From: Hymenobacter psychrophilus
GTDB taxonomy: Bacteria; Bacteroidota; Bacteroidia; Cytophagales; Hymenobacteraceae
Direction of reading: 5' to 3'
Length of the DNA stretch: 64,000 nt
Assembly (NCBI RefSeq): GCF_900107135.1
Contig: NZ_FNOV01000008.1
Span: 186,001 to 250,000 of the forward strand
Position numbers and translations under genes: made by a program
Shown: positions 8,424-16,916 of the stretch, piece by piece
Layout: every line of letters begins with the position of its first letter
How positions within the stretch are numbered: position 1 is the first letter of the stretch
The notes under the pieces: model-generated
The model's input: the letters and a program-made list of their open reading frames with translations, nothing else
What the model was told of the DNA's origin: nothing
Databases searched by the model: none

Positions 8424-9476
8424 ATGAAGCGCTTACTTTTTGCCCTCTTCTGCCTCCTGTCGCTGACTGCCCGTGCCAGCGAGCCGGTCGCCACTACGGC
8501 CGACGCAACGGAGTCCGAAAACTTCAACCCGGGCGAGATGATCCTGCACCACATCGGCGATTCGCACGAGTGGCACTGGTTCACGCTGGGGGAAACGCAT
8601 TACACTACCTACCTGCCCGTTATTGCCTACCGGGCCGGCAATGGCCTATCGGTATTCTCTTCGCACGAGCTGGCCGAGGGCAAGGTGCACGAAGGCCTGA
8701 AGCTGGAGCACGAGCACCTGGTGTCGGAGGATGGTAGCAAAGTCTACGATTTCTCCATTACCAAGAACGTGGCCTCGCTGATGCTGAGCGCGCTGGTGCT
8801 GCTGGTGGTGTTTACGGCCGTAGCCCGGGGCTATGCCAAGCGCGGTACCGGTGCTCCCCGCGGCATTCAGTCGTTCTTCGAGCCCATTATTGTGTTTGTG
8901 CGCGACGAGGTGGCCAAGAAGTCCATCGGCCCCAAGTATGAGCGCTACATGCCGTATTTGCTCACCGTGTTCTTCTTCATCTGGTTCAACAACCTGATGG
9001 GTCTGATGCCCGGCGGCGCCAACCTCACCGGCAACATTGCCGTGACCATGATGCTGGCCCTGTTCACGCTGCTCATTACCCTGTTCAGCTCCAACAAAAA
9101 CTACTGGGCCCATATTTTCGCCACGCCCGGCGTACCCAAGCTGCTGCTGCCCATCATGATTCCGGTGGAACTCATTGGCGTGTTTGTGAAGCCGTTCTCG
9201 CTGATGGTTCGACTGTTCGCCAACATCACGGCCGGTCACATCGTAACGCTGAGCTTTATTTCGCTCATCTTCATCTTCCGCAACCTCGGGGTGGCACCCG
9301 TGTCGCTGGCTTTCGGCCTGTTTATCAACGTGCTGGAGCTGCTGGTGGCCATTCTGCAGGCCTACATCTTCACGCTGCTGACTGCCATGTACATTGGCGG
9401 CGCCGTAGAAGACCACCACGATGCCGACTACCAGATGGGCGGCGGCGATGGTGCTACGCCGGCGCAGGTTCACTAA
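8424..9476 (+). CDS. atpB: ATP synthase F0 subunit a
   Basis: Stator channel subunit that passes protons to the c-ring. 350 residues: a signal peptide (MKRLLFALFCLLSLTARA), a His/Glu-rich periplasmic extension to about residue 110 that is usual in Bacteroidota, then about six membrane helices. The essential Arg is in SLMVRLFANITAGH, and the last helices hold the conserved LLVAILQAYIFTLLTAMYI. Starts 34 bases after the previous gene; part of the same operon. Confidence 0.96.
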   Translation: MKRLLFALFCLLSLTARASEPVATTADATESENFNPGEMILHHIGDSHEWHWFTLGETHYTTYLPVIAYRAGNGLSVFSSHELAEGKVHEGLKLEHEHLVSEDGSKVYDFSITKNVASLMLSALVLLVVFTAVARGYAKRGTGAPRGIQSFFEPIIVFVRDEVAKKSIGPKYERYMPYLLTVFFFIWFNNLMGLMPGGANLTGNIAVTMMLALFTLLITLFSSNKNYWAHIFATPGVPKLLLPIMIPVELIGVFVKPFSLMVRLFANITAGHIVTLSFISLIFIFRNLGVAPVSLAFGLFINVLELLVAILQAYIFTLLTAMYIGGAVEDHHDADYQMGGGDGATPAQVH

Positions 9477-9502
9477 ACCGGCCCTCCGTCTTTTTCCACT
9501 GA

Positions 9503-9799
<297 letters not shown>

Positions 9800-9819
9800 G
9801 GAAAGAGGTAATACCCGAG

Positions 9820-9868
9820 CAGCCCGCTGCGCTAGGTCGCTTTAGCGCACGGCGTAGCGGGCTGTTTT
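9820..9868 (+). terminator. Intra-operon hairpin between atpE and atpF
   Basis: A 13-bp stem (CAGCCCGCTGCGC paired with GCGTAGCGGGCTG, one G-T pair) is followed by TTTT. It has the form of an intrinsic terminator inside the operon, so it probably attenuates transcription after atpE or stabilises the 3' end of an atpE message. Confidence 0.7.
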
Positions 9869-9944
9869 GGCTTTTCCGGGCCCGGGGTCCGCAACGGCCC
9901 TTCCGGATATCCGAGTCTTAAGTACTCCTTACTGATTACTTCCC

Positions 9945-10439
9945 ATGAACATTGTAACGCCCGAACTCGGCCTGATCTTCTGGCAGGTGGTGATTTTCCT
10001 CATTGTGCTGCTGTTGTTGCGCTCGTTTGCCTGGAAGCCTATTCTGAGCTCCCTCAAGGAGCGGGAAAGCTCCATTGAAGGTGCCCTGCGCATGGCCGAC
10101 CAGGCCAAGCTGGAAATGCAGCAGCTGCAGGCTGGCAACGAAAAGCTGCTGGCCGACGCCCGCATGGAGCGCGACCGGCTGTTGAAGGAAGCCACGGCCA
10201 TGTCGAACCAGTTCATCGAGCAGGCCAAGACCAAGGCCACCGAAGAAGGTGCCCGCATGATTGAGCAGGCCCGCGAAGCTATCCGCAACGAAAAGAACGC
10301 CGCGCTGGCCGAGGTGAAAAACACCGCCGCTCAGCTTTCCATCGACATTGCCGAGCGCATCCTGCGCCGCGAGCTGACCGATCAGCCCGCCCAGCAGCAA
10401 CTCGTCGATTCGTACCTGAAAGAAGTAAAGCTTAACTAA
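9945..10439 (+). CDS. atpF: ATP synthase F0 subunit b
   Basis: Peripheral stalk subunit. 164 residues: short N-terminus, one membrane helix (LGLIFWQVVIFLIVLLLLRSF), the conserved WKPILSSLKERESSIEGAL turn and a long Ala/Glu/Lys-rich coiled coil that dimerises and reaches F1. The stop codon TAA overlaps the first base of an AGCTGTT-type repeat arm, so the gene end abuts the cassette. Confidence 0.96.
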   Translation: MNIVTPELGLIFWQVVIFLIVLLLLRSFAWKPILSSLKERESSIEGALRMADQAKLEMQQLQAGNEKLLADARMERDRLLKEATAMSNQFIEQAKTKATEEGARMIEQAREAIRNEKNAALAEVKNTAAQLSIDIAERILRRELTDQPAQQQLVDSYLKEVKLN

Positions 10440-10520
10440 GCTGATAGCCATTAGCTGTTAGCGGTTAGCTTTCTTCAAAGCCCGACAAAGCTATCAGCTA
10501 GTAGCTAACAGCTATCAGCT
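10439..10520. repeat. AGCTGTT-heptad inverted cassette (atpF-atpH)
   Basis: Left arm 10439-10473 reads AGCTGAT, AGCCATT, AGCTGTT, AGCGGTT, AGCTTTC. The reverse complement of the right arm (10487-10520) reads AGCTGAT, AGCTGTT, AGCTACT, AGCTGAT, AGCTTT. Core 13 bases. It spans the whole gap from the atpF stop to 8 bases before the atpH ATG. Confidence 0.9.
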
Positions 10521-10528
10521 CAAATAAT

Positions 10529-11089
10529 ATGTCTGAACTACGAGTTGCTTCCCGTTACGCCAAGTCGCTGATTGATTTGGCCCAGGAGCGGGGTGAGCTG
10601 GAGCAGGTGAAGCAGGATATGGACCTGTTCAGCAAGACGCTGGGCGAGAACCGCGACCTGCGCTTACTGCTGCGCAACCCCATTGTGAAGCACGATAAGA
10701 AGCTGGCAATTCTGCAGGCTATTTTCGGGGGCAAAGTCACGACGCTGACGGAGAAGTTCTTCACGCTCGTAACCCAGCACAACCGCGAAGACTCGCTCGT
10801 CTTTATCGGCGACGAGTTTCTCAAGCAGTACAACCTGAAAAAGGGCGTACAGGTAGCCCAGGTAACCACGGCCACTCCCCTCGACCCCGCCCTGCGCGAG
10901 TCGCTCAGCCAGCTCGTGCGCGAGCAGGCCGGCATGCCCGGGGTCACGCTCCAGGAAAAAGTAGACCCAGCGCTGATTGGGGGCTTCGTGCTCCGCATCG
11001 GCGACCGGCTCATCGACGACTCGGTGAGCTACCGGTTGCGCAAGCTGCGCACCGAATTCTCGAAGAATCCCTACCAACCCCAACTATAA
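10529..11089 (+). CDS. atpH: ATP synthase F1 subunit delta
   Basis: Links the b stalk to the top of the alpha3beta3 ring. 186 residues; N-terminal six-helix domain starting RVASRYAKSLIDLAQERG, the typical LLRNPIVKHDKKLAILQAIF stretch, and a C-terminal part ending in IGGFVLRIGDRLIDDSV, the usual delta signature. The right arm of a repeat cassette ends 8 bases before the ATG. atpA follows after 6 bases. Confidence 0.96.
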   Translation: MSELRVASRYAKSLIDLAQERGELEQVKQDMDLFSKTLGENRDLRLLLRNPIVKHDKKLAILQAIFGGKVTTLTEKFFTLVTQHNREDSLVFIGDEFLKQYNLKKGVQVAQVTTATPLDPALRESLSQLVREQAGMPGVTLQEKVDPALIGGFVLRIGDRLIDDSVSYRLRKLRTEFSKNPYQPQL

Positions 11090-11095
11090 CCCACC

Positions 11096-12676
11096 ATGGC
11101 AGACGTACGTCCGGATGAAGTATCCGCCATTCTGCGGGAGCAACTCTCCAACTTCAAAACCGAAGCCGAACTCGAAGAGGTGGGCACGGTGCTGCAGGTT
11201 GGCGACGGTGTAGCCCGCATCTACGGCCTGGGCAACGCCCAGGCAGGGGAATTGCTCGAATTTGAAAACGGCCTGCAAGCCCTCGTTCTTAACCTGGAAG
11301 AGGACAATGTAGGTGCCGTAATGCTCGGCGACTACTCCGATATCCGCGAGGGTGCCACGGTGCGCCGTACCAACAAAATTGCCTCCATTCAGGTGGGCGA
11401 GGGCATTGTGGGCCGCGTGGTGAACACGCTGGGCCAGCCCATCGATGGTCGGGGCCCCATCCAGGGCGAGACCTTCGAGATGCCCTTGGAGCGCAAGGCG
11501 CCCGGCGTAATTTACCGCCAGCCGGTAACCGAGCCCATGCAGACCGGCATCAAGTCGATTGACGCGATGATTCCGATTGGCCGTGGTCAGCGCGAGCTGA
11601 TTATCGGTGACCGGCAGACGGGTAAGTCGGCTGTTGCCATTGACACCATCCTCAACCAGCGCGAGTTCTTCGAGCGCGGCGAACCTGTTTTCTGCATCTA
11701 CGTTGCCGTGGGCCAGAAGGCTTCGACCGTAGCCCAGGTGGTAAACGCCCTGACCAAGGGCGGTGCCATGGACTACACCGTGGTGGTATCCGCTTCGGCT
11801 TCCGACCCAGCCCCACTGCAGTTCTACGCACCCTTCACCGGTGCCGCCATCGGCGAGTACTTCCGCGACACGGGCCGTCCGGCGCTGGTAGTGTACGACG
11901 ACTTGTCGAAGCAGGCTGTGGCTTACCGCGAGGTGTCGCTGCTGCTGCGTCGTCCTCCGGGCCGCGAGGCATATCCCGGCGACGTGTTCTACCTGCACAG
12001 CCGCCTGTTGGAGCGCGCTGCCAAGATCAACGCCTCCGATACGATTGCCCAGGCGATGAACGACCTGCCCGAGAGCATCAAGCATTTGGTGAAGGGCGGC
12101 GGCTCGCTGACGGCCCTGCCCATCATCGAGACCCAGGCTGGTGACGTTTCGGCCTACATCCCAACCAACGTAATTTCGATTACGGATGGCCAGATCTTCC
12201 TCGAAACCAACCTGTTCAACTCCGGTGTGCGGCCCGCCATCAACGTAGGTATCTCCGTGAGCCGCGTGGGTGGTAACGCCCAGATCAAGTCGATGAAGAA
12301 GGTAGCCGGTACGCTGAAACTCGACCAGGCCCAGTTCCGCGAGCTGGAGGCCTTCGCTAAGTTCGGCTCCGACCTCGATGCCTCGACCCGCCTCACCATT
12401 GAGCGCGGCCGTCGTAACCTCGAAATCCTGAAGCAGCCCCAGTTCTCGCCCCAGCGCGTAGAGGACCAGGTGGCCATCATCTACGCCGCCACCAACGGCC
12501 TGCTCGACAAAGTGCCCGTGAACAAGGTGCGCGAGTTCGAGAAGGAGTTCACCCTGACCATGCAGACCCGCCACGCCGCCGAGCTGGCAGCCCTGAAGGC
12601 CGGCAAGCTCGATGACACTGTCATCGGCGCCATCCGCCAGGTAACCAAAGACCTGTCGGCGCAATACGCCGCTTAA
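11096..12676 (+). CDS. atpA: ATP synthase F1 subunit alpha
   Basis: Non-catalytic nucleotide-binding subunit. 526 residues with the N-terminal beta barrel, the Walker A motif [11 protein letters not shown] (about 170), the Walker B region [17 protein letters not shown], the arginine finger region ([15 protein letters not shown]) and the C-terminal helical bundle. Very strong codon bias, as for a highly expressed gene. A 526-residue open frame on the opposite strand is a shadow of this bias. Confidence 0.98.
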   Translation: MADVRPDEVSAILREQLSNFKTEAELEEVGTVLQVGDGVARIYGLGNAQAGELLEFENGLQALVLNLEEDNVGAVMLGDYSDIREGATVRRTNKIASIQVGEGIVGRVVNTLGQPIDGRGPIQGETFEMPLERKAPGVIYRQPVTEPMQTGIKSIDAMIPIGRGQRELIIGDRQTGKSAVAIDTILNQREFFERGEPVFCIYVAVGQKASTVAQVVNALTKGGAMDYTVVVSASASDPAPLQFYAPFTGAAIGEYFRDTGRPALVVYDDLSKQAVAYREVSLLLRRPPGREAYPGDVFYLHSRLLERAAKINASDTIAQAMNDLPESIKHLVKGGGSLTALPIIETQAGDVSAYIPTNVISITDGQIFLETNLFNSGVRPAINVGISVSRVGGNAQIKSMKKVAGTLKLDQAQFRELEAFAKFGSDLDASTRLTIERGRRNLEILKQPQFSPQRVEDQVAIIYAATNGLLDKVPVNKVREFEKEFTLTMQTRHAAELAALKAGKLDDTVIGAIRQVTKDLSAQYAA

Positions 12677-12680
12677 TTTA

Positions 12681-12816
12681 AGCTGTTAGCCAGTAGCTGT
12701 TAGCTGTTAGCTTCCGATCAGGAGGCGCCGCTAGCAGCTGCTGGTAAATGCTTCTTGCCGCCCAAATAAGCAGGGTAGCAGGCGAGCTAACAGCGAACAG
12801 CTAATAGCTAACAGCT
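12681..12816. repeat. AGCTGTT-heptad inverted cassette (atpA-atpG)
   Basis: Left arm 12681-12715 (AGCTGTT, AGCCAGT, AGCTGTT, AGCTGTT, AGCTTCC). Right arm 12784-12816, reverse complement AGCTGTT, AGCTATT, AGCTGTT, CGCTGTT, AGCTC. Core about 68 bases. Begins 5 bases after the atpA stop and ends 7 bases before the atpG ATG. Confidence 0.9.
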
Positions 12817-12823
12817 CAACGTA

Positions 12824-13714
12824 ATGGCTAACCTAAAAGAAGTCCGCAACCGCATTACGTCGGTGCAGAGCACGCAGCAGATTACCAAAGCCATGAAGAT
12901 GGTGGCGGCGGCCAAGCTGCGGCGCGCCCAGGACAACATTCTGCGCATGCGTCCCTACGCCCAGCGGCTCAACGGCATTCTGGGTAACCTCACGGCTTTG
13001 GCCGGCGAGGAGTTGCAGAGCGAGTACGCCGTGGTGCGCGACGTGCGCCGTGTGCTGATCATTGCCATCACCTCCGACCGGGGGCTGGCGGGCGCGTTCA
13101 ACAGCAACGTATTCAAGGCCACGAATGCGCTGGTGCAGAGTCGCTACGCCGAGCAGGCCGCTTCGCGCAGCCTGACGGTGATGGCCATCGGCAAGAAAGC
13201 GCACGAGTACTTCGGGAAGCGCGGGCCGCTGCTGGGCGACTACCAGCACGTGTTCGGGCAGCTCTCGTTCGACACCGTGCGCCAGGCCGCCGAGCAGGCC
13301 ATGGACGGATTCCGTAGCGGCGAGTACGACGAGGTAGTGATGGTGTACAACGAGTTCCGCAACGTGGCCACGCAAGTGGTGCGGGTGGAGCAGCTGTTGC
13401 CCTTGCTGCCCTCCGAGCAGCCCATTACCGACACGGCGACCAGCAACGTGGACTACATCTTCTCGCCTTCGCAGCAGGAGATTATGGAAACCTTGATTCC
13501 GCAGTCGCTCAAGATTCAGCTCTACAAAGCTGTGCTGGAAAGCAACGCCTCCGAGCATGGCGCCCGCATGACGGCCATGGACAAGGCCACCGACAACGCC
13601 GGCGAGCTGCTCAAGGAGCTCAAGCTGACCTACAACCGTACCCGCCAGGCGGCCATCACCACCGAGATTCTCGAAATCGTAGGTGGCGCCGAAGCTCTGG
13701 CCGCGAGCCGGTAG
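12824..13714 (+). CDS. atpG: ATP synthase F1 subunit gamma
   Basis: Central rotor shaft. 296 residues: N-terminal helix ITSVQSTQQITKAMKMVAAAKLRRAQ, the Rossmann-like middle with ITSDRGLAGAFNSN, and the C-terminal helix with MDKATDNAGELLKELKL and YNRTRQAAITTEILEIVGGA. Complete and intact. atpD and atpC are not in this cluster, as is common in Bacteroidota. The last 110 bases occur again, diverged, at 15810. Confidence 0.97.
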   Translation: MANLKEVRNRITSVQSTQQITKAMKMVAAAKLRRAQDNILRMRPYAQRLNGILGNLTALAGEELQSEYAVVRDVRRVLIIAITSDRGLAGAFNSNVFKATNALVQSRYAEQAASRSLTVMAIGKKAHEYFGKRGPLLGDYQHVFGQLSFDTVRQAAEQAMDGFRSGEYDEVVMVYNEFRNVATQVVRVEQLLPLLPSEQPITDTATSNVDYIFSPSQQEIMETLIPQSLKIQLYKAVLESNASEHGARMTAMDKATDNAGELLKELKLTYNRTRQAAITTEILEIVGGAEALAASR

Positions 13715-13723
13715 AATTTTTGT

Positions 13724-13738
13724 ATCAGCTATCAGCTT
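13724..13738. repeat. Short single repeat arm after atpG
   Basis: Two ATCAGCT heptads (right-arm orientation) followed by TTTG, 10 bases after the atpG stop; the equivalent place in the second atpG tail carries a four-heptad left-type arm. Confidence 0.7.
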
Positions 13739-13742
13739 TTGT

Positions 13743-13777
13743 GCAAAAGCCCGCTTCCGGAAGGAGGCGGGCTTTTT
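13743..13777 (+). terminator. Terminator of the ATP synthase operon
   Basis: Stem AAAGCCCGC paired with GCGGGCTTT, loop TTCCGGAAGGAG, followed by T residues, 30 bases after the atpG stop. A homologous hairpin follows the second atpG tail at 15958. Confidence 0.85.
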
Positions 13778-14074
13778 CGGTTTTATGATATTGACAAAAT
13801 CTGCAACTTGAGTTACGTAATGTCTTCCGTCTTTGTACTTTGCGGGCCTGTTTTAACCTGAATTGTTTTTGGAGCACTTAATTGCTACAACTGACAATAG
13901 TAGTCAGCCAAGAAGTAAAAGCAACAGCAATCCTGCAAATGTAAGGCTGGCCAAATCTTCAGCTACTTTAGAATCAGCCCCCGCTAGGCTGAAACGGCCT
14001 TGCTTTCCATGCCACCGATTTTGGCAGCCTAGCGTTTGTAGGACCACCAAAGAAACCTCATTATAGAACACTTT
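13778..14074. other. AT-richer leader before the type IX cargo gene
   Basis: About 300 bases of clearly lower GC than the flanks. No convincing gene; a 67-codon frame from 13863 has no coding-like codon use. Near-consensus TACTTTG at about 13837-13843 lacks one spacer base of the TAnnTTTG element and could still be the promoter of the next gene. Confidence 0.4.
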
Positions 14075-15796
14075 ATGCAAACTGCTACCCCAGTAAGTCA
14101 TCTAATTTGCTTGTTTATTATTAGTTGCCTGGGTCACCTGGGGGCATACGCGCAGGCCCCGGCCTGGCAGACGGCGTTAGCCGTGAGCAGCGCTGGGACG
14201 TCAAGTGTGAGGGCCACAGCCACCGATGCCAGTGGCAACGTGTACGTGGCAGGCTCGTTTCAGGGTACCATCCGCATTGGTCAGACTACCATGACCAGCT
14301 ATGGGCTCTCCGACATATTTGTGGCTAAATGGGACAAGGCTACGGGTGCTTTTGTATGGGCCCAGCGGGGTGGTGGTACTGCCGAAGAGGATGTTGGCGG
14401 ACTGGCCGTAAACGGCGCAAATGTATACGTGACGGGATATTATTACAGCTCTCCCATTGCCTTCAACGGAATCAACCTGACGAAATACCCTGGAAACAGT
14501 CCTGATATATTCGTACTGAAAGTCTCGGATGCGGGCAACCTCAGCCGGATTGAGTGGGCGCAGCGCGCGGGTGGTACCAACGTAGATTTTGCGACGGGGG
14601 TGGCCGTGAGCGGTACCAGCGTGTACGTGGTGGGTTCCACGGCCAGCATCACGGCTACTTTTGGCAGTGTTGCTCTGCCAGGCAGCGGCGCCGATGTGTT
14701 CGTGACCAAGCTTACGGACGCGGGCAGTTCCGGTAGCTTCGTGTGGGCCCAACGGGCGGGTGCCGCTTACGGCGATGCGGCGCGGGCCGTGGCTGCCAGC
14801 GGGCCCAGCGTATATGTAGTGGGTGGCTTTGAGGGCCCATCCATCACATTTGGCAATACCACCCTAACGGGCAGCGGCGTGGATGAATTGGCTTTCAAGG
14901 GGTTTGTGACGAAGCTTACGGACGCCGGAGCTACGGGCAGCTTCACCTGGGCCAAACGTTGCGGCAACCCTGGCTCGGCCAGTGCTTTGGCCGTGGCTGT
15001 AAGTGGCGCCGCGGTGTACGTGGGAGGTACTTTCACGAAGGTGGCTACTACCTTCGGGACTACTGTTCTGACCAACACTGGTTCGGCCGCCACCACCGAT
15101 GTATTCGTGACCAAGTTGGTAGACGCGGGCAACGACGCCAGCTTTGGCTGGGCCCAGCGCCTGGGCGGCGTCAACGACGATAGAATAGGGGGGATTGCCG
15201 TGCGAGGGAATGAGGTGTACACAACGGGTTCTTTCAGTGGTTTGGCCAGCGTGGGTAGCACTTCTCTCAACAGCGTCGGCAGCACCAACTCATTCGTCGC
15301 CAAATTGGCTGATGGTGGCGCGACAAGCAGCTTCGTGTGGGCGCAGCAGGCAGGAGGCCCGGGCTACGCTATCAGCCAGGGCATAGCCTTGGCCAATGCC
15401 GGCGTGTGGGTGGGCGGGGAAGCAGTGCCGCCGGCTAGTTTCGGCACGCAGCTTATTACCAGCCCCACCGCTAATACCTTGGGCTTTATTGCCCTGCTTA
15501 CCGACCCCAAACTCCCGCTGGCCACCGCTAGCGCCGGGCTAACTGCCGGACTGCGCCTGTGGCCCAATCCGGCGCAGACTACAGTTAATGTACTGCTGCC
15601 GGCCTTGCCAAGGGGCGGTCCGGCCACGCTCACGCTGCTCGATGGCCTGGGCCGCGTAGTACAGACGATACGGGTATTGTCGGTCGCGGCCGGCTGGTCC
15701 CGGATACTGAATTTGACCGGGCTGGTGCCGGGCCTCTACCACCTGCGCGTACAGGCTGACGGGCAGCAAGTCAGCCGGGCGCTGGCAGTGGAGTAG
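14075..15796 (+). CDS. Secreted repeat protein with type IX C-terminal sorting domain
   Basis: 573 residues. Signal peptide (MQTATPVSHLICLFIISCLG, cleaved near GAYAQA), then six or so repeats of about 60-70 residues of the form AVSG..VYVVG.F..T.TFG...LTGSG..D.FVTKL.DAG..GSF.WAQR, the pattern of SBBP-like beta-propeller proteins, then a type A sorting domain from about residue 495 (LRLWPNPAQTTVNVLLP ... GLVPGLYHLRV). It should be exported by the type IX system and anchored or released at the surface. The ligand or function is unknown. The gene sits between two copies of the atpG tail, which suggests it arrived by integration at the end of atpG. Confidence 0.85.
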   Translation: MQTATPVSHLICLFIISCLGHLGAYAQAPAWQTALAVSSAGTSSVRATATDASGNVYVAGSFQGTIRIGQTTMTSYGLSDIFVAKWDKATGAFVWAQRGGGTAEEDVGGLAVNGANVYVTGYYYSSPIAFNGINLTKYPGNSPDIFVLKVSDAGNLSRIEWAQRAGGTNVDFATGVAVSGTSVYVVGSTASITATFGSVALPGSGADVFVTKLTDAGSSGSFVWAQRAGAAYGDAARAVAASGPSVYVVGGFEGPSITFGNTTLTGSGVDELAFKGFVTKLTDAGATGSFTWAKRCGNPGSASALAVAVSGAAVYVGGTFTKVATTFGTTVLTNTGSAATTDVFVTKLVDAGNDASFGWAQRLGGVNDDRIGGIAVRGNEVYTTGSFSGLASVGSTSLNSVGSTNSFVAKLADGGATSSFVWAQQAGGPGYAISQGIALANAGVWVGGEAVPPASFGTQLITSPTANTLGFIALLTDPKLPLATASAGLTAGLRLWPNPAQTTVNVLLPALPRGGPATLTLLDGLGRVVQTIRVLSVAAGWSRILNLTGLVPGLYHLRVQADGQQVSRALAVE

Positions 15797-15809
15797 CCGT
15801 GGTTTTGGT

Positions 15810-15923
15810 AGCTGCTCGAAGAACTTAAGCTCACCTACAACCGCACCCGTCAGGCGGCCGTTACCACCGAAATTCTCGAAATCGTGGGGAAGGGGGGGCG
15901 AGGCCCTTGCCGCGAGCCGGTAG
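15810..15923 (+). pseudogene. Second, decayed copy of the atpG 3' end
   Basis: Aligns to 13605-13714 without gaps for about 76 bases with some 10 differences, eight of them at third codon positions (for example CTC/CTT, GAG/GAA, CGT/CGC), encoding LLEELKLTYNRTRQAAVTTE against LLKELKLTYNRTRQAAITTE. Near the end a 4-base excess in a G run breaks the frame before the shared GCCGCGAGCCGGTAG end. The excess of silent changes means this copy diverged while still coding, so it is more likely a xenologous or displaced atpG end than a fresh duplication. No start codon; not expressed as protein. Confidence 0.9.
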
Positions 15924-15925
15924 AT

Positions 15926-15953
15926 AGCTTATAGCTGTTGGCTGATAGCTTTC
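15926..15953. repeat. Single AGCTGTT-type arm after the atpG remnant
   Basis: Heptads AGCTTAT, AGCTGTT, GGCTGAT, AGCTTTC in left-arm orientation, 2 bases after the remnant stop codon. No right arm is visible. Confidence 0.8.
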
Positions 15954-15957
15954 GTGC

Positions 15958-15989
15958 CAAAGCCCGCTTCCAGCAGGAAGCGGGCTTTG
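15958..15989 (+). terminator. Terminator after the atpG remnant
   Basis: Perfect 14-bp stem (CAAAGCCCGCTTCC / GGAAGCGGGCTTTG) with an AGCA loop, homologous in sequence and place to the operon terminator at 13743. It probably ends the type IX cargo gene transcript and may work on both strands. Confidence 0.8.
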
Positions 15990-16027
15990 GCTACTTGGCG
16001 CTATTTCATATACTGCCGTTTGGCCAG

Positions 16028-16726
16028 CTACTTGCGCGGCTTCGGCGCTTCGGGATGCTGGGCCAGCAGCTCCAGCACGCGCTGGGGCGTGAGGTGGGTG
16101 AAGTCGGGGATGACGATGAGCGGGGCCTGGAAGTCGGCGGCCTGGAGGGTGGTACTGACTCCGATGCAGCGCATGCCGGCCCGGTAGGCCGCCTGCTCGC
16201 CCAACAGGGCGTCTTCGAACACCACGCACTGCTGCGGGGGCAGGCCCAGCTTGCGGGCGGTGGTCAGGTAGGTGTCGGCGTGGGGCTTGCCCTTGGCTAC
16301 GTCGTCTTTACCCACCACTACATCGAAATAGCGGCGCAGGTCGAGGTGGTCGAGGATGTAGGCGATGGTGTCGGAGCCGGAGCCGGTGCCCAGGGCTATT
16401 TTAAAGCCGGCTGCGCGGGCCGCCTGCAGGAAACCGCGCAGGCCGGCCAGATCCTGCCGCTTATTCCAGTACAGAACCCGGTAGAGCATCTCGCGCTGGG
16501 CGGCGTACTCTTCCAGCTGCTTTTTGGGCACCGGATTGGTGAACACGTTTTGCAGGATGTCGCCGGCGGGCATGCCGTTGAGCCGGCGTAGCAGCCGGCG
16601 GGCGTTGGTGGTCAGGCCCAGGTCGCGGAACAGCAGCTGAAACGCCCGCGCCTGGGCGGCGGTGTTGTCGATGATGACGCCATCCATATCGAAAATGAGG
16701 GCGTAAGGGAGGGAAGAAGCGGGCAT
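16028..16726 (-). CDS. HAD-superfamily phosphatase, beta-phosphoglucomutase-like
   Basis: 232 residues. Motif I with the nucleophile Asp is ALIFDMDGVIIDN near the N-terminus; motif II Thr/Ser in ALGTGSGSD; motif III Lys in KGKPHADTY; motif IV Asp in CVVFEDALLGEQAA. The cap domain is of the helical beta-PGM type. Substrate (sugar phosphate or other small phosphoester) cannot be told. The ATG at 16726 (MPASSLPYALIF) is chosen because the longer frame would run into the divergent lipoprotein gene. Confidence 0.88.
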   Translation of the reverse strand: MPASSLPYALIFDMDGVIIDNTAAQARAFQLLFRDLGLTTNARRLLRRLNGMPAGDILQNVFTNPVPKKQLEEYAAQREMLYRVLYWNKRQDLAGLRGFLQAARAAGFKIALGTGSGSDTIAYILDHLDLRRYFDVVVGKDDVAKGKPHADTYLTTARKLGLPPQQCVVFEDALLGEQAAYRAGMRCIGVSTTLQAADFQAPLIVIPDFTHLTPQRVLELLAQHPEAPKPRK

Positions 16727-16861
16727 GACAGTGGGGGAGGGAAGGAGTTGGATCGGTAGATGCGTGTCTGAGCAGCTGCGGGCGCGGACACGTAACGCGG
16801 GGGTAACTCTAATAAAACGACTTAGTAATGTAGGGGTTACGCTGCCGTAACAGGCGCACGA

Positions 16862-16869
16862 TACTTTTG
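16862..16869 (+). promoter_or_regulatory. Candidate promoter -7 element of the PhoX-like gene
   Basis: TACTTTTG matches TAnnTTTG, 47 bases before the ATG. No clear TTG at -33. Confidence 0.45.
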
Positions 16870-16916
16870 GGCATCCATTCCACCTCCCCTTTACCGGGGC
16901 GAACTGCTGCCTGAAT

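Noticed and set aside
11084..12664. 526-residue open frame antisense to atpA, and similarly long antisense frames opposite the RND pump (38397-40469) and the peroxidase fusion (18555-20039)
   Set aside because: They mirror strongly biased GC3 codons of certain genes, have His/Gln/Gly-rich composition and no recognisable motifs.
13863..14066. 67-codon frame in the leader of the type IX cargo gene
   Set aside because: AT-rich, no coding bias and no domain; it fits noncoding leader sequence.
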